Part shown: positions 8,064 through 15,041 of the stretch, piece after piece | How positions within the stretch are numbered: the stretch's first letter is position 1 | Layout of the letters: each line of letters opens with the position of its first letter | From: Planctomycetia bacterium | GTDB taxonomy: Bacteria > Planctomycetota > Phycisphaerae > Phycisphaerales > SM1A02 | DNA: 19,735 nt | Direction: 5' to 3' | Assembly: GCA_005799475.1 (NCBI GenBank) | Contig: SYGQ01000006.1 | Coordinates: 1 to 19,735 of the forward strand | Made by a program: the position numbers and the translations under genes | The notes under the pieces: generated by a model | Database searches by the model: none | Told to the model about the DNA's origin: nothing | Seen by the model: the letters and a program-made list of their open reading frames with translations, nothing else

Positions 8064-9196
8064 GGACCTTCGTTGCGCTGTCGCGTGGCTTCGCGAAGCG
8101 CCTCGCGTTCGCGCTCGGAGAGCGACTGGATCCCGCGCTCTCGCACCTTATCGAGGATCCGGTCGACCTCGGACTGCCCAACAGCGCGACCGCTCGCGGG
8201 TGCCCCGTGCTGCGCCCTGCCCGCGAAGTGCTGGCTACTGGGATCAACCTTGCCGAGGAAGTCGAAGAAACCCTGCAGCTTTCCAGGATTCCGAATCAGG
8301 TACCAGCCCGCGATGGCGCCGCCAATGTGCGCGGCCTCGCCTCCGGCGTTGGACCAGCGCAGGAGCACCGCGGCGATCGCGACCGCCACGAGGCCGTATG
8401 CAAGCGTGATGAGACGCATCGGGATGACAAAGAACAAGAGCACCTGCGCGTTCGGCATGAGCCGCGCCGCTGCGACAATCACGCCGAACACACCCGCGCT
8501 CGCCCCGATCAGCGGCATGTCCGGGTCGTTCACAAGAAGCCCCGGGATCGTCACGCGCCCGTTGCTGACCTCCTGCATGACGAACCCGCCGAAATTGAGG
8601 ACGAGATAGAACAGCGCACCGGCCACTCCGCAGAGCAGGTAGAAGGCGACGAAGCGCTTGGCACCGAGATATCGCTCGACGATGGGCCCAAAGAAGAACA
8701 GGCCGATCATGTTGAAGACAATGTGATTGATATCCGCGTGGCAGAACTGGAAGCCAATCGCCCGCCAGAGCTGCAGCGCGCTTGTCCCAACACCGGGAAT
8801 CGATGAGTACAGCGCCGTCGAGGTCGAGAAGTAGAGCCACTTCTGCAAGAATGGCATGGACTGCACGGTGTTGACCGCGATCAACTGCGGCGGGCTGTTC
8901 TGGCGCAGCGCAAACACCCCCTGCTCTTCGAGGAGCGATCGCGCCGGATCGCCGGCGACTTCCTGAAGTTGCGTGACGATCGTCCCGTTCAGGACCATCC
9001 GCTGCACCTCGGGGGGCACGCCCGGCTGCCACGCCGACCCAACGACAACCCACTGCCGCGGCAGGAAGCCGTCGATCACGAAGACGGCGACACAGATCGC
9101 GATGAGCCATGTCGCCGCTGACCAGGCGAAGCCGCTTCGTGCGGGCGCCGCCGCGCCGGTCGACCCCCTCCAGTACTCGCGATCGTGCGATCCCAT
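8060..9196 (-). CDS. Rhomboid-family intramembrane serine protease
   Basis: Rhomboids cut other membrane proteins inside the bilayer using a Ser-His dyad. From the ATG at 9196 the protein has 378 residues. A first membrane helix is at about 27-43, followed by a long loop (44-145) and then the six-helix rhomboid core. The core shows FCHADINHIVFNMIGLFFFG at about 151-170 (oxyanion-side His and Asn), GASAG at 231-235 with the nucleophile Ser233, and AAHIGGAIAGW with the catalytic His290. A charged C-terminal helix (about 343-374, EVDRILDKVRERGIQSLS) resembles tails seen on other bacterial rhomboids. The start is 10 bases after the Nudix stop. A longer reading from an upstream non-ATG codon is possible but would overlap that gene by more than 80 bases. 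TAGCCT stands 7 bases before the ATG. Confidence 0.93.
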   Translation of the reverse strand: MGSHDREYWRGSTGAAAPARSGFAWSAATWLIAICVAVFVIDGFLPRQWVVVGSAWQPGVPPEVQRMVLNGTIVTQLQEVAGDPARSLLEEQGVFALRQNSPPQLIAVNTVQSMPFLQKWLYFSTSTALYSSIPGVGTSALQLWRAIGFQFCHADINHIVFNMIGLFFFGPIVERYLGAKRFVAFYLLCGVAGALFYLVLNFGGFVMQEVSNGRVTIPGLLVNDPDMPLIGASAGVFGVIVAAARLMPNAQVLLFFVIPMRLITLAYGLVAVAIAAVLLRWSNAGGEAAHIGGAIAGWYLIRNPGKLQGFFDFLGKVDPSSQHFAGRAQHGAPASGRAVGQSEVDRILDKVRERGIQSLSEREREALREATRQRNEGP

Positions 9197-9206
9197 CGAG
9201 TCGAGG

Positions 9207-9746
9207 CTACCCGCCACTCGTGCGCTGTGCTCGGTGCAGTCGCCAGAGGAGGAATGCCGCGATCGATTTGCCGTCGGCAACGGCACCACCGTGAATCATC
9301 CGCTCGAACTCGCACGGATCGCGGATGACAACCTCGATTCGCTCGTCGGGCTGGAGGCGCGCTGGACAGGGTGTGAGTCCGCGCGCGACAAAGGCGTGCA
9401 TTCGTTCGTCGGTGAATCCCGGCGAGGTGTAGAAGATTCCGAGCGATTCGATCGAAGCCGCCGAATAGCCGGTTTCCTCCTCAAGTTCGCGGAGCGCGGC
9501 CTGGGCGGGCGGCTCCCCCAGCTCGAGTTTTCCGGCGCAGAACTCCACCATCCACTGATTCGTGGCCACTCGGAAGTTCCTGATCGTGACAAGTCTGCCA
9601 TCGTCAAATTCACCGATGACGCACACGGCACCCGGATGGCGAACGATCTCGCGCGCCGCTGTCGCGCCCCCGGCGAGCGGGACGAGGAGCCGTTCGACGG
9701 CAAACACGCTTCCGCGGAGGATGATCTCTGGCGCGGTGGAGCCCAC
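9207..9746 (-). CDS. Nudix hydrolase, ADP-ribose pyrophosphatase-like
   Basis: This enzyme probably cleaves ADP-ribose (or a related nucleoside diphosphate sugar) to AMP and ribose-5-phosphate. From the GTG at 9746 it has 179 residues. The Nudix box is perfect: G72-x5-E78-x7-REL-x-EE-x-GY ending at 94. A Pro lies 16 residues after the box Gly (Pro109 in YTSPGFTDE), the usual mark of the ADP-ribose branch. Asn63, Gln64 and Trp65 precede the box. The start is uncertain: an ATG at 9758 would add four residues, but it lies inside TATGAT (9759-9754), which is placed 7 bases before the GTG as a -10 box of a leaderless message would be. I chose the GTG on that ground. It is the first gene of the minus-strand unit that runs to the LysM gene, and is divergent from the mlaF-type gene. 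Confidence 0.86.
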   Translation of the reverse strand: MGSTAPEIILRGSVFAVERLLVPLAGGATAAREIVRHPGAVCVIGEFDDGRLVTIRNFRVATNQWMVEFCAGKLELGEPPAQAALRELEEETGYSAASIESLGIFYTSPGFTDERMHAFVARGLTPCPARLQPDERIEVVIRDPCEFERMIHGGAVADGKSIAAFLLWRLHRAQRTSGG

Positions 9747-9769
9747 GCACCCGATCATAGGATGACCCA
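9747..9769. promoter_or_regulatory. Putative bidirectional leaderless -10 promoter (Nudix / mlaF-type)
   Basis: Only 23 bases separate the GTG of the Nudix gene from the ATG of the MlaF-type gene. On the minus strand TATGAT (9759-9754) is followed by 7 bases and the GTG. On the plus strand TAGGAT (9758-9763) is followed by 6 bases and the ATG. The two hexamers overlap by two bases. No Shine-Dalgarno sequence and no convincing -35 element is visible in either direction. The spacing is seen directly; promoter activity is inferred. Confidence 0.42.
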
Positions 9770-10570
9770 ATGGGTGAACTCGCCGACATGCGCGTCGTGA
9801 ACCTCCGGAAGCGCTTCGCGCGCAACGAGGTGCTCCGCGGCGTGTCGCTCGAGTTCCGCAAGGGGCAGATCACTGTCGTCATGGGCGCCTCTGGGTGTGG
9901 CAAGAGTGTGCTGCTCAAACACCTCGTCGGGCTCCTCCGGCCCGATCGTGGCGAGGTGTGGTTTGGTTCCACGCGCATCGACGCCATGCCGGAGCGCGAA
10001 CTCGGGATCGTCAGGCGGCAGATCGGCTTCCTGTTCCAGCAGAGCGCACTGTTCGACTCGCTGACGGTCCGGGAGAACATCGCTTTTCCGCTTCGGGAAC
10101 ATGGACTCGAGGCGGAGCCCCTGATCGAAGAGCGGGTCATGCGCGTGCTCAGCCTCGTTGGGCTTGAGGAAACCCGCGATCAGATGCCCGCGGAACTTTC
10201 TGGCGGCCAGCGCAAGCGCGTGGCCTTGGCGCGCGCCGTCGTCCTTGAGCCGCGCGTGGTCCTCTACGACGAACCCACCACCGGACTCGATCCCATCCGT
10301 GCAGAGGTCATCAACGAACTCATCCTGAAACTGGCGGATGCCCTCGGTGTCACGAGCATCGTGGTGACGCACGACCTCGTGAGCGCGTTTCGCATTGCCG
10401 ACAGGATGGTGCTTCTGCACGAGGGCGCGGTGGTCCTCGAGGGCACACCGGAAGAGTTCAAGGCCACCACGGACCCGGTAGCCGGACAGTTCCTTCGCGG
10501 AGAAGTGAGTGCGGCGGAACTGGAAAAAATCCGTGGACATGGGGATCATGTCAGGAGCACACCACCATGA
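9770..10570 (+). CDS. ABC transporter ATP-binding protein, MlaF family
   Basis: This is the cytoplasmic ATPase of a probable phospholipid or other hydrophobic-substrate transporter of the Mla/MCE type. It has 266 residues. Walker A GASGCGKS is at 39-46, the Q-loop LFQQSALFDSLTV at about 88-100, the signature LSGGQRKRVALARA at 143-156, Walker B VVLYDEPTTGLDP at 163-175, and the switch His at 201. The QQSALFDSLTVRENIAFPL stretch is characteristic of MlaF-type ATPases. The stop overlaps the start of the MCE gene (ATGA), so the two are translated together. ATG at 9770 was chosen; an in-frame ATG at 9788 (residue 7) is an alternative. The MlaE-type permease that normally sits between mlaF and mlaD is missing here. 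Confidence 0.9.
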   Translation: MGELADMRVVNLRKRFARNEVLRGVSLEFRKGQITVVMGASGCGKSVLLKHLVGLLRPDRGEVWFGSTRIDAMPERELGIVRRQIGFLFQQSALFDSLTVRENIAFPLREHGLEAEPLIEERVMRVLSLVGLEETRDQMPAELSGGQRKRVALARAVVLEPRVVLYDEPTTGLDPIRAEVINELILKLADALGVTSIVVTHDLVSAFRIADRMVLLHEGAVVLEGTPEEFKATTDPVAGQFLRGEVSAAELEKIRGHGDHVRSTPP

Positions 10571-11448
10571 AGGAATCCACCCGCAACTTCGCGACCGGCA
10601 TCGCCGCAATCGTCGCGTTCACAGGACTCGCGAGCCTGCTCTTGCTCTTCGGAGACCTTGACGCGTTCAGTCACGGCACCTACCGCATGGTCGTCGAGGC
10701 CAATGACGCGATCGGCCTTCGCGCCGGAAGCCGGGTCACAATGGCTGGGGTTCCCATCGGCGAAGTCGATGGCGTTGTCGTTCGGCTCGACCCGAGTCGC
10801 CCGGTCCGCATCATGGTCGGTATTGACAACGGCATCGACATCCCTGTGGGTGCACAGGCGTCCGTGTCGACGAGTCTGCTGGGCGGGACTTCGCGGCTTG
10901 ACCTCGTGATGCCACGCGACTATGCCGAGGGCGGTCCCACGCTTCCGCACGATGGCAGCGCAGTGATCTTCGCGAACCTTGAGGGACTCGAGGCCAAGGT
11001 CGCGCGCATCCTGGCCGACAAGCTCGGCGGCATGGACGCGGCGATGAAGGCCGTTGAAGAGGCGGCGCAGGACGCACGCAAGTGGCTCGGCGACGAGCAA
11101 CTCCTCGCCGACACGCGCACCGCGGTCTGGAAGGCCAACACGCTGATCGAACAAGCCACAACTGCGGTCGTGTCCTTCACACAGAGCGCCGACGCGTTCC
11201 AGGCGGATTCAAAGCAGGTCGTCGCATCGGCACGAGCCGTTTCCGACCAACTCTCGAAGACCCTTGAACAAGTGGAACTCCTGACGCGCGAGGCGCGCGC
11301 GGGCAAGGGAACGGTTGGACAACTCGTCAGCAATCCCGACCTCTACAACGCGCTCGTCGACAGTGCGAAACGGCTCAAGGCCACGCTGGGCGAAGTCGAA
11401 CTTCTCATCCAGAAGGTGAAGGCCGAAGGCCTCGGCGTCAAGTTCTGA
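10567..11448 (+). CDS. MCE-domain (MlaD-type) substrate-binding protein
   Basis: MCE proteins form hexameric rings that bind or channel lipids across the periplasm. The 293-residue protein has one N-terminal membrane segment at about 9-28 (ATGIAAIVAFTGLASLLLLF) and an MCE domain at about 38-118, with AIGLRAGSRVTMAGVPIGEV at 48-67 and TSLLGGTSRLDLVMP at about 104-118. The C-terminal half (about 135-290) is mostly Ala/Lys/Glu/Gln-rich helix and ends with TVGQLVSNPDLYNALVDSAK, a stretch common in this group. AGGAG at 10553-10557 lies 9 bases before the ATG, and the start overlaps the ATPase stop by 4 bases. It converges on the OmpA-family gene with the shared hairpin at 11458-11496 between them. 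The MCE call is strong, the transported substrate unknown. Confidence 0.9.
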   Translation: MKESTRNFATGIAAIVAFTGLASLLLLFGDLDAFSHGTYRMVVEANDAIGLRAGSRVTMAGVPIGEVDGVVVRLDPSRPVRIMVGIDNGIDIPVGAQASVSTSLLGGTSRLDLVMPRDYAEGGPTLPHDGSAVIFANLEGLEAKVARILADKLGGMDAAMKAVEEAAQDARKWLGDEQLLADTRTAVWKANTLIEQATTAVVSFTQSADAFQADSKQVVASARAVSDQLSKTLEQVELLTREARAGKGTVGQLVSNPDLYNALVDSAKRLKATLGEVELLIQKVKAEGLGVKF

Positions 11449-11457
11449 CGCCCTCAC

Positions 11458-11496
11458 GAAACAAAGCCACGGCGCTGCGGTCCGCAACGCCGTGGC
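11458..11496 (-). terminator. Hairpin terminator between converging genes
   Basis: A perfect 9-bp inverted repeat (GCCACGGCG at 11466-11474 with CGCCGTGGC at 11488-11496) encloses a further short TGC/GCA pairing. On the minus strand the stem is followed by TTTGTTTC, so it suits termination of the OmpA-family lipoprotein gene. The plus strand has the same stem but no T-tract after it, so it would stop the MCE transcript only weakly. Confidence 0.75.
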
Positions 11497-11526
11497 AGGA
11501 TTGAACCACGAAACTGTTGGTGAGCG

Positions 11527-12168
11527 TCAGTCAGTGACCACAATGACTTCGACGCGGCGACTCTTCGCCTTCGAGTCCAGCGGCACATTGGGGCCGTAAC
11601 TCGACAGCGACACTTGCTTCCCGTCCACCCCCTTGGAAAGGAGGTACTCGCGCACCGCATAGGCGCGATCGAAACCGAGGTAGTAGTTGTCCTTGAACTT
11701 CGAGTACTTGATCGGGTCGGTGTCCGTGAAGCCCGCGACGCGAACTTCGCGACCGCCGTAGTTGTCCTTCAGGATCGCTGCCACCTTGTCGAGCGACTTC
11801 TTCGAGCCGTTCTTGATCGTCTCCTTGCCCGAGTCGAAGAGCACATCGCCTTCGATCGAAACATGGATCTCGTTTCCCTCCGCGGAGACGGTGACGCCAT
11901 CAATGTTGGCGAATGCCGCAGTGTCCACCACGGGGTTCGCCGAGGCGCTCGTCTGCTCTGCCTTCGCTTCGGCGGCGGTGGCGCGCGCGAGGGCCGCCGA
12001 CTTGTCGTGGTCAGCCTGAGCGAGAGCGGCCTGCGCCTGCGCGAGTTGCATCTTGAGCGTTTCGTTCTCGCTCAGGAGTGTCCCGTTTTGCTTCTGTGCC
12101 CCACTGTCGCAGCCCATCGAGAGTGTTGCGGCGAGAACGCATCCAACGACGATCCATGTCTTCTTCAT
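11527..12168 (-). CDS. OmpA-family peptidoglycan-associated lipoprotein
   Basis: This is a probable outer-membrane lipoprotein that holds on to peptidoglycan. From the ATG at 12168 it has 213 residues: a signal peptide MKKTWIVVGCVLAATLSMG, a lipobox ending LSMGC with the lipidated Cys at 20, then a coiled-coil-like stretch rich in Ala/Gln/Glu (about 33-72), and a C-terminal OmpA domain (about 103-211). The domain shows VLFDSGKETIK, AGFTDTDPIKYSKFKDN, FDRAYAVREYLLSKGV and SRRVEVIV, including the Asp/Arg positions that grip diaminopimelate. On the minus strand AAGGA (12180-12176) sits 7 bases before the ATG, fixing the start. The upstream prepilin peptidase frame runs 158 bases into this gene. 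A hairpin terminator follows the stop. Confidence 0.92.
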   Translation of the reverse strand: MKKTWIVVGCVLAATLSMGCDSGAQKQNGTLLSENETLKMQLAQAQAALAQADHDKSAALARATAAEAKAEQTSASANPVVDTAAFANIDGVTVSAEGNEIHVSIEGDVLFDSGKETIKNGSKKSLDKVAAILKDNYGGREVRVAGFTDTDPIKYSKFKDNYYLGFDRAYAVREYLLSKGVDGKQVSLSSYGPNVPLDSKAKSRRVEVIVVTD

Positions 12169-13453
12169 TCGAGAATCCTTTCTCCGAAGTGTGTTGTCCT
12201 TCCGGACGCTCCGAAAGTGCGCCCATTTCACCCGATCGAGGTGGTGTTTGTAAAGCCCTCACCGCAGGAATCACCCCAGGAAAGACAAGCCGCCCGACAT
12301 CGACGAACGCCCCTCGGCACAGCACGAGCGCGACGACGGCCACGGCGAGGTGTGGGCCGTAGGGCAGTTCGCGCCGCAGGGGCTTCCCGCTGGCGAGTTT
12401 CACCACCCCTGCTGCGCCGACCCATGCGAGCCCCGAAAAAGGTGCGATGAAGAACGCCGCAAGCGGGTCGATCCAACCCAGACACGCGCCGGCCGCCCCA
12501 AGGAGGTGAACATCACCCATCCCCATCGCCTCGACTCCCTTGATCCAGGTGGCAACGATCCGAACCACCCAGACCGTCCCCGCCCCAATCATGTATCCAA
12601 ACACGGGGGCGCAAAGGCCTTGCATGACCGGGGGGGGGATTCCCTGAACTCCCCCTAGCGAGAGTGCCCCCACCAGCGCGGCGACGATGATCCCACCGAG
12701 AAGGAGCACTTCGTGCTTCATTTCGCGCCGAGCGTGCGGGTACTCGGCGAGCGTTTCGCCATCCTTCACGAACTCGCCATAGTCGGCGAAGGACCGAGTC
12801 AGGGACCCAGTGTGGAGGAGCGCGTTTGCCCCAAGGACGGCGACCCCGCCGCCCAACGAAGCTCCTGCCACCCACCACGACACCGAAGGAAGCGGCCATG
12901 TGGCGGCCATCACCTCAGTCGCAAGCGCCCCCTGAAGGGCCCACGCGGCGACGCCGGTCACGGTGGCCGTCAGCGTGACGCCGAGCGGGATGGTGAAGGT
13001 GCGGACATCCGTGAGGGTCGAGGCCACAAGGCACGACAGAAGCGTAAGGACCGCGACAAGACCAGGCAATGTTGCCACGAGGCCGTAGTGCTGGAACCAC
13101 TGCGCCCAACTGCGGCCCCACCACCCCGAAGGCTCCGCGACAAAAGACATCCAGTAGGTCGCCGCGAACATCAGGGCGACGAGGAGTTCGATGCCTGGGT
13201 ACTGAAGGGAGATCGAGACTCGACAGGTTGAGCAGCGGCCCCTTGCGAACGCCCAACCGAGAATGGGGATGTTCTCGTGGAGCCGGAGTCTGCGGCCGCA
13301 GGTCGGGCACCGACTCGGAGGGTTGATGACGCTCATTCCCAGCGGCATCCTGTACGCCACCACATTGATGAAACTCCCCACGCAAGCCCCGAGAGCGAAG
13401 GCAAAGCCCAACCCCGTCAAGTGCGGCATCCACAGTGCAAGCCGGTCATCCAT
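12011..13453 (-). CDS. Prepilin peptidase (A24 family, PilD/GspO-like)
   Basis: This inner-membrane aspartic protease cuts and may methylate type IV pilins or type II secretion pseudopilins. From the ATG at 13453 the frame has 480 residues. The N-terminal domain carries GSFINVVAYRMP (26-37) and two zinc CxxC pairs, C49/C52 and C74/C77, as in bifunctional PilD. The catalytic aspartates are Asp149 (TDVRTFTIP) and Asp314 (GMGDVHLLGA). A long insert (about 170-250), including a charged soluble stretch near 214-248, separates them. The conserved PYGPHLA is at about 364-370. Residues after about 397 form a polar, Arg/Glu-rich tail with no family resemblance, and the last 52 codons overlap the lipoprotein gene on the same strand. 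That tail may be a misread end, so the true stop is uncertain. The start overlaps the xseB stop by 8 bases. No pilin gene is in the window. Confidence 0.87.
   Translation of the reverse strand: MDDRLALWMPHLTGLGFAFALGACVGSFINVVAYRMPLGMSVINPPSRCPTCGRRLRLHENIPILGWAFARGRCSTCRVSISLQYPGIELLVALMFAATYWMSFVAEPSGWWGRSWAQWFQHYGLVATLPGLVAVLTLLSCLVASTLTDVRTFTIPLGVTLTATVTGVAAWALQGALATEVMAATWPLPSVSWWVAGASLGGGVAVLGANALLHTGSLTRSFADYGEFVKDGETLAEYPHARREMKHEVLLLGGIIVAALVGALSLGGVQGIPPPVMQGLCAPVFGYMIGAGTVWVVRIVATWIKGVEAMGMGDVHLLGAAGACLGWIDPLAAFFIAPFSGLAWVGAAGVVKLASGKPLRRELPYGPHLAVAVVALVLCRGAFVDVGRLVFPGVIPAVRALQTPPRSGEMGALSERPEGQHTSEKGFSNEEDMDRRWMRSRRNTLDGLRQWGTEAKRDTPERERNAQDATRAGAGRSRSG
12225..12254 (-). promoter_or_regulatory. 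Candidate sigma-70-like promoter for the OmpA-family gene
   Basis: On the minus strand TTTACA (12254-12249) and TGAAAT (12230-12225) are separated by 18 bases, about 56 bases before the lipoprotein start. Both hexamers match the sigma-70 consensus only partly (5/6 and 4/6). The site lies within the extended tail of the prepilin peptidase frame, which fits independent expression of the lipoprotein gene. Confidence 0.3.
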
Positions 13454-13700
13454 CGGTGCGCTTGGCGAGATCCTGCGCTGCGATCCGTTCGACTTCCACG
13501 CGCGCGGCCTCGAGGACATCACGACATCGACGCACGAGCGCGGCACCGCGCCGGTACTGCCGGACACACTCTTCGAGCGGTGCGTTTCCCGACTCGATCA
13601 CCGCCACCAACTTCTCGAGTTCGCCGATCGCTGCTTCGTACGAGAGCGACGACGCGTCCTCGGGTTCCTTCGCACTCGCAGTGATGTGTGGCGAAGCCAT
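13446..13700 (-). CDS. xseB: Exodeoxyribonuclease VII small subunit
   Basis: XseB coats the XseA catalytic subunit to form exonuclease VII, which degrades single-stranded DNA from both ends in repair. The 84-residue protein has the family core SYEAAIGELEKLVAVIESG at about 20-38, PLEECVRQYRRGAALVRRC at about 41-59, and a trailing helix LEAARVEVERI. The N-terminal 18 residues are a polar extension. ATG at 13700 is 9 bases after the xseA stop; TAGACT, made partly of that stop codon, stands 6 bases before the ATG. It is followed by the prepilin peptidase gene with an 8-base overlap. Length and motif fit the family fully. Confidence 0.93.
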   Translation of the reverse strand: MASPHITASAKEPEDASSLSYEAAIGELEKLVAVIESGNAPLEECVRQYRRGAALVRRCRDVLEAARVEVERIAAQDLAKRTDG

Positions 13701-13709
13701 CGACGGAGT

Positions 13710-15023
13710 CTAGTCGTGCGAAATGGACTGATCCGGACGAATGGCCTCAACGCGGCTTCCGAGTTCGCCGTGGGCGAGGAGCGTTCGAATGCTGTCCCCG
13801 TGGGCCAGTCCGGTGGCGTCCTTGATGGCTCGGCCACTCTCGTCAAGTGTGATCGAGTACCCGCGCTCGAGGACAGCCAGAGGCGAGATCGCAGTAAGCG
13901 TCCGAGCCAGCACTTGCGCGCGGGCCGACTCCGCCTCGATGCGGCGCTGGGATGCTGCGTGCAGCCGGAGCACCCACGGCGCCACGAACGCGTGACGAAC
14001 CTCGATCCCCCTCGTGGGATCTGAGAGCGCGCGGCTGCGCGCGGCGAGATCGACGCGTCCCACGCGCCGCTCGTGCGTCAGAGTCCACGCGCGCGCGAGG
14101 CGATGTTCGAACGATCCGACCTCTTCATGAAGCGCCGCGCGGTCGGGAAGCGTCTCCGTCACGGCGCGCGACGGCGTCGGCGCGCGAAGATCGGCAACGA
14201 GGTCCGCGATGGTCGTGTCGCTCTCGTGGCCGATCCCGGTGACCACCGGCGTCCTCATGCCCAGGATCGCGTCAGCGACCACGCGCTCGTTGAATGCCCA
14301 AAGGTCCTCGAGGCTTCCTCCGCCGCGCACGAGCAACACAACGGCGATACGGTGCGCCTTCGCCGACGCATCCACCGCGCGAAGTGCGGCGGCGATTCCG
14401 GGCGCCGCCTGCTGCCCCTGCACACGGATATCGACAAGGATGACCCGCGCCGCCGGGAAGCGCTCGCGCACGGCATTGAGGCAGTCCGCCTCGGCCGCGC
14501 TGCCCGCGCTCGTAAGGATCGCGATACACATGGGAACCGTCGGGATCGGCTTCTTTCGCGAGGCATCGAAACTTCCGGCGCTGCGCAGTTCGTCGCACAA
14601 CGCGCGGAACCTCGCGGCGAGATCCCCCTCCCCGACGGCGTCGATGCCCGAACACTGGAGTTGCGTGCGTCCCTGAGGCCCGTAGTGGGTGACCTGCGCG
14701 GACACGACGACAGCGGCCCCGTCAGACGGCGTGACGCGGCTGCGCGCGGCATCGCTTCGGAACAATACGCAGTCGATCCGTGCTTCCTCGTCCTTGAGGG
14801 AGAAGTACCAGTGGCCGCTGACGCACCGCGCATTGGAGACTTCTCCGCCAACCTTGACGCGACCGATGCCGCCTTCGAGCGCTGACCGGATGAGCCTAGA
14901 GAGTGCGGCTACCCCGAGCACAGCGACTTCGGGTGCCGGTGCGGGCGTGGCGGGCACTGCGGGCGACGGATTTTGGAAGAGCCCGCCAATGGCTCCGAGC
15001 GGATCAATGGGGCGACGCGCCAC
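13710..15023 (-). CDS. xseA: Exodeoxyribonuclease VII large subunit
   Basis: XseA is the catalytic subunit of exonuclease VII. From the GTG at 15023 it has 437 residues, near the family norm. An Ala/Pro-rich leader (about 18-33) precedes the OB-fold, recognised by VLGVAALSRLI, GEVSNARCVSGHWYFSLKD (60-78) and IDCVLF. The catalytic region carries RGGGSLEDLWAFNE at 233-246 and GIGHESDTTIADLVADLRA at 263-281, and the C-terminus has SPLAVLERGYSI at about 380-391. No in-frame ATG exists before the OB-fold. A GTG at 15173 would overlap recG by 132 bases, so the GTG at 15023 is preferred. It has no Shine-Dalgarno sequence but has TACGAT 7 bases upstream. It forms an operon with xseB and is divergent from recG. 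Confidence 0.93.
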   Translation of the reverse strand: MARRPIDPLGAIGGLFQNPSPAVPATPAPAPEVAVLGVAALSRLIRSALEGGIGRVKVGGEVSNARCVSGHWYFSLKDEEARIDCVLFRSDAARSRVTPSDGAAVVVSAQVTHYGPQGRTQLQCSGIDAVGEGDLAARFRALCDELRSAGSFDASRKKPIPTVPMCIAILTSAGSAAEADCLNAVRERFPAARVILVDIRVQGQQAAPGIAAALRAVDASAKAHRIAVVLLVRGGGSLEDLWAFNERVVADAILGMRTPVVTGIGHESDTTIADLVADLRAPTPSRAVTETLPDRAALHEEVGSFEHRLARAWTLTHERRVGRVDLAARSRALSDPTRGIEVRHAFVAPWVLRLHAASQRRIEAESARAQVLARTLTAISPLAVLERGYSITLDESGRAIKDATGLAHGDSIRTLLAHGELGSRVEAIRPDQSISHD

Positions 15024-15041
15024 GCGGACTATCGTAGGAGC
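15024..15041. promoter_or_regulatory. Putative bidirectional leaderless -10 promoter (xseA / recG)
   Basis: Only 18 bases lie between the two GTG start codons. On the minus strand TACGAT (15036-15031) is followed by 7 bases and the xseA GTG. On the plus strand TATCGT (15030-15035) is followed by 6 bases and the recG GTG. The two hexamers are almost the same bases read in opposite directions. The AGGAG before recG is only one base from its GTG, too close to act as a ribosome-binding site. No -35 element is evident. Geometry is observed; function is inferred. Confidence 0.45.

Noticed and set aside
9756..9758. ATG at 9758 as the Nudix start
   Set aside because: It remains possible. It lies inside the TATGAT hexamer, only 11 bases from the divergent ATG, and the four extra residues are outside the domain, so the GTG at 9746 was preferred.
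15036..15040. AGGAG as a ribosome-binding site for recG
   Set aside because: It is one base from the GTG, too close to position a ribosome normally; the leaderless reading fits better.
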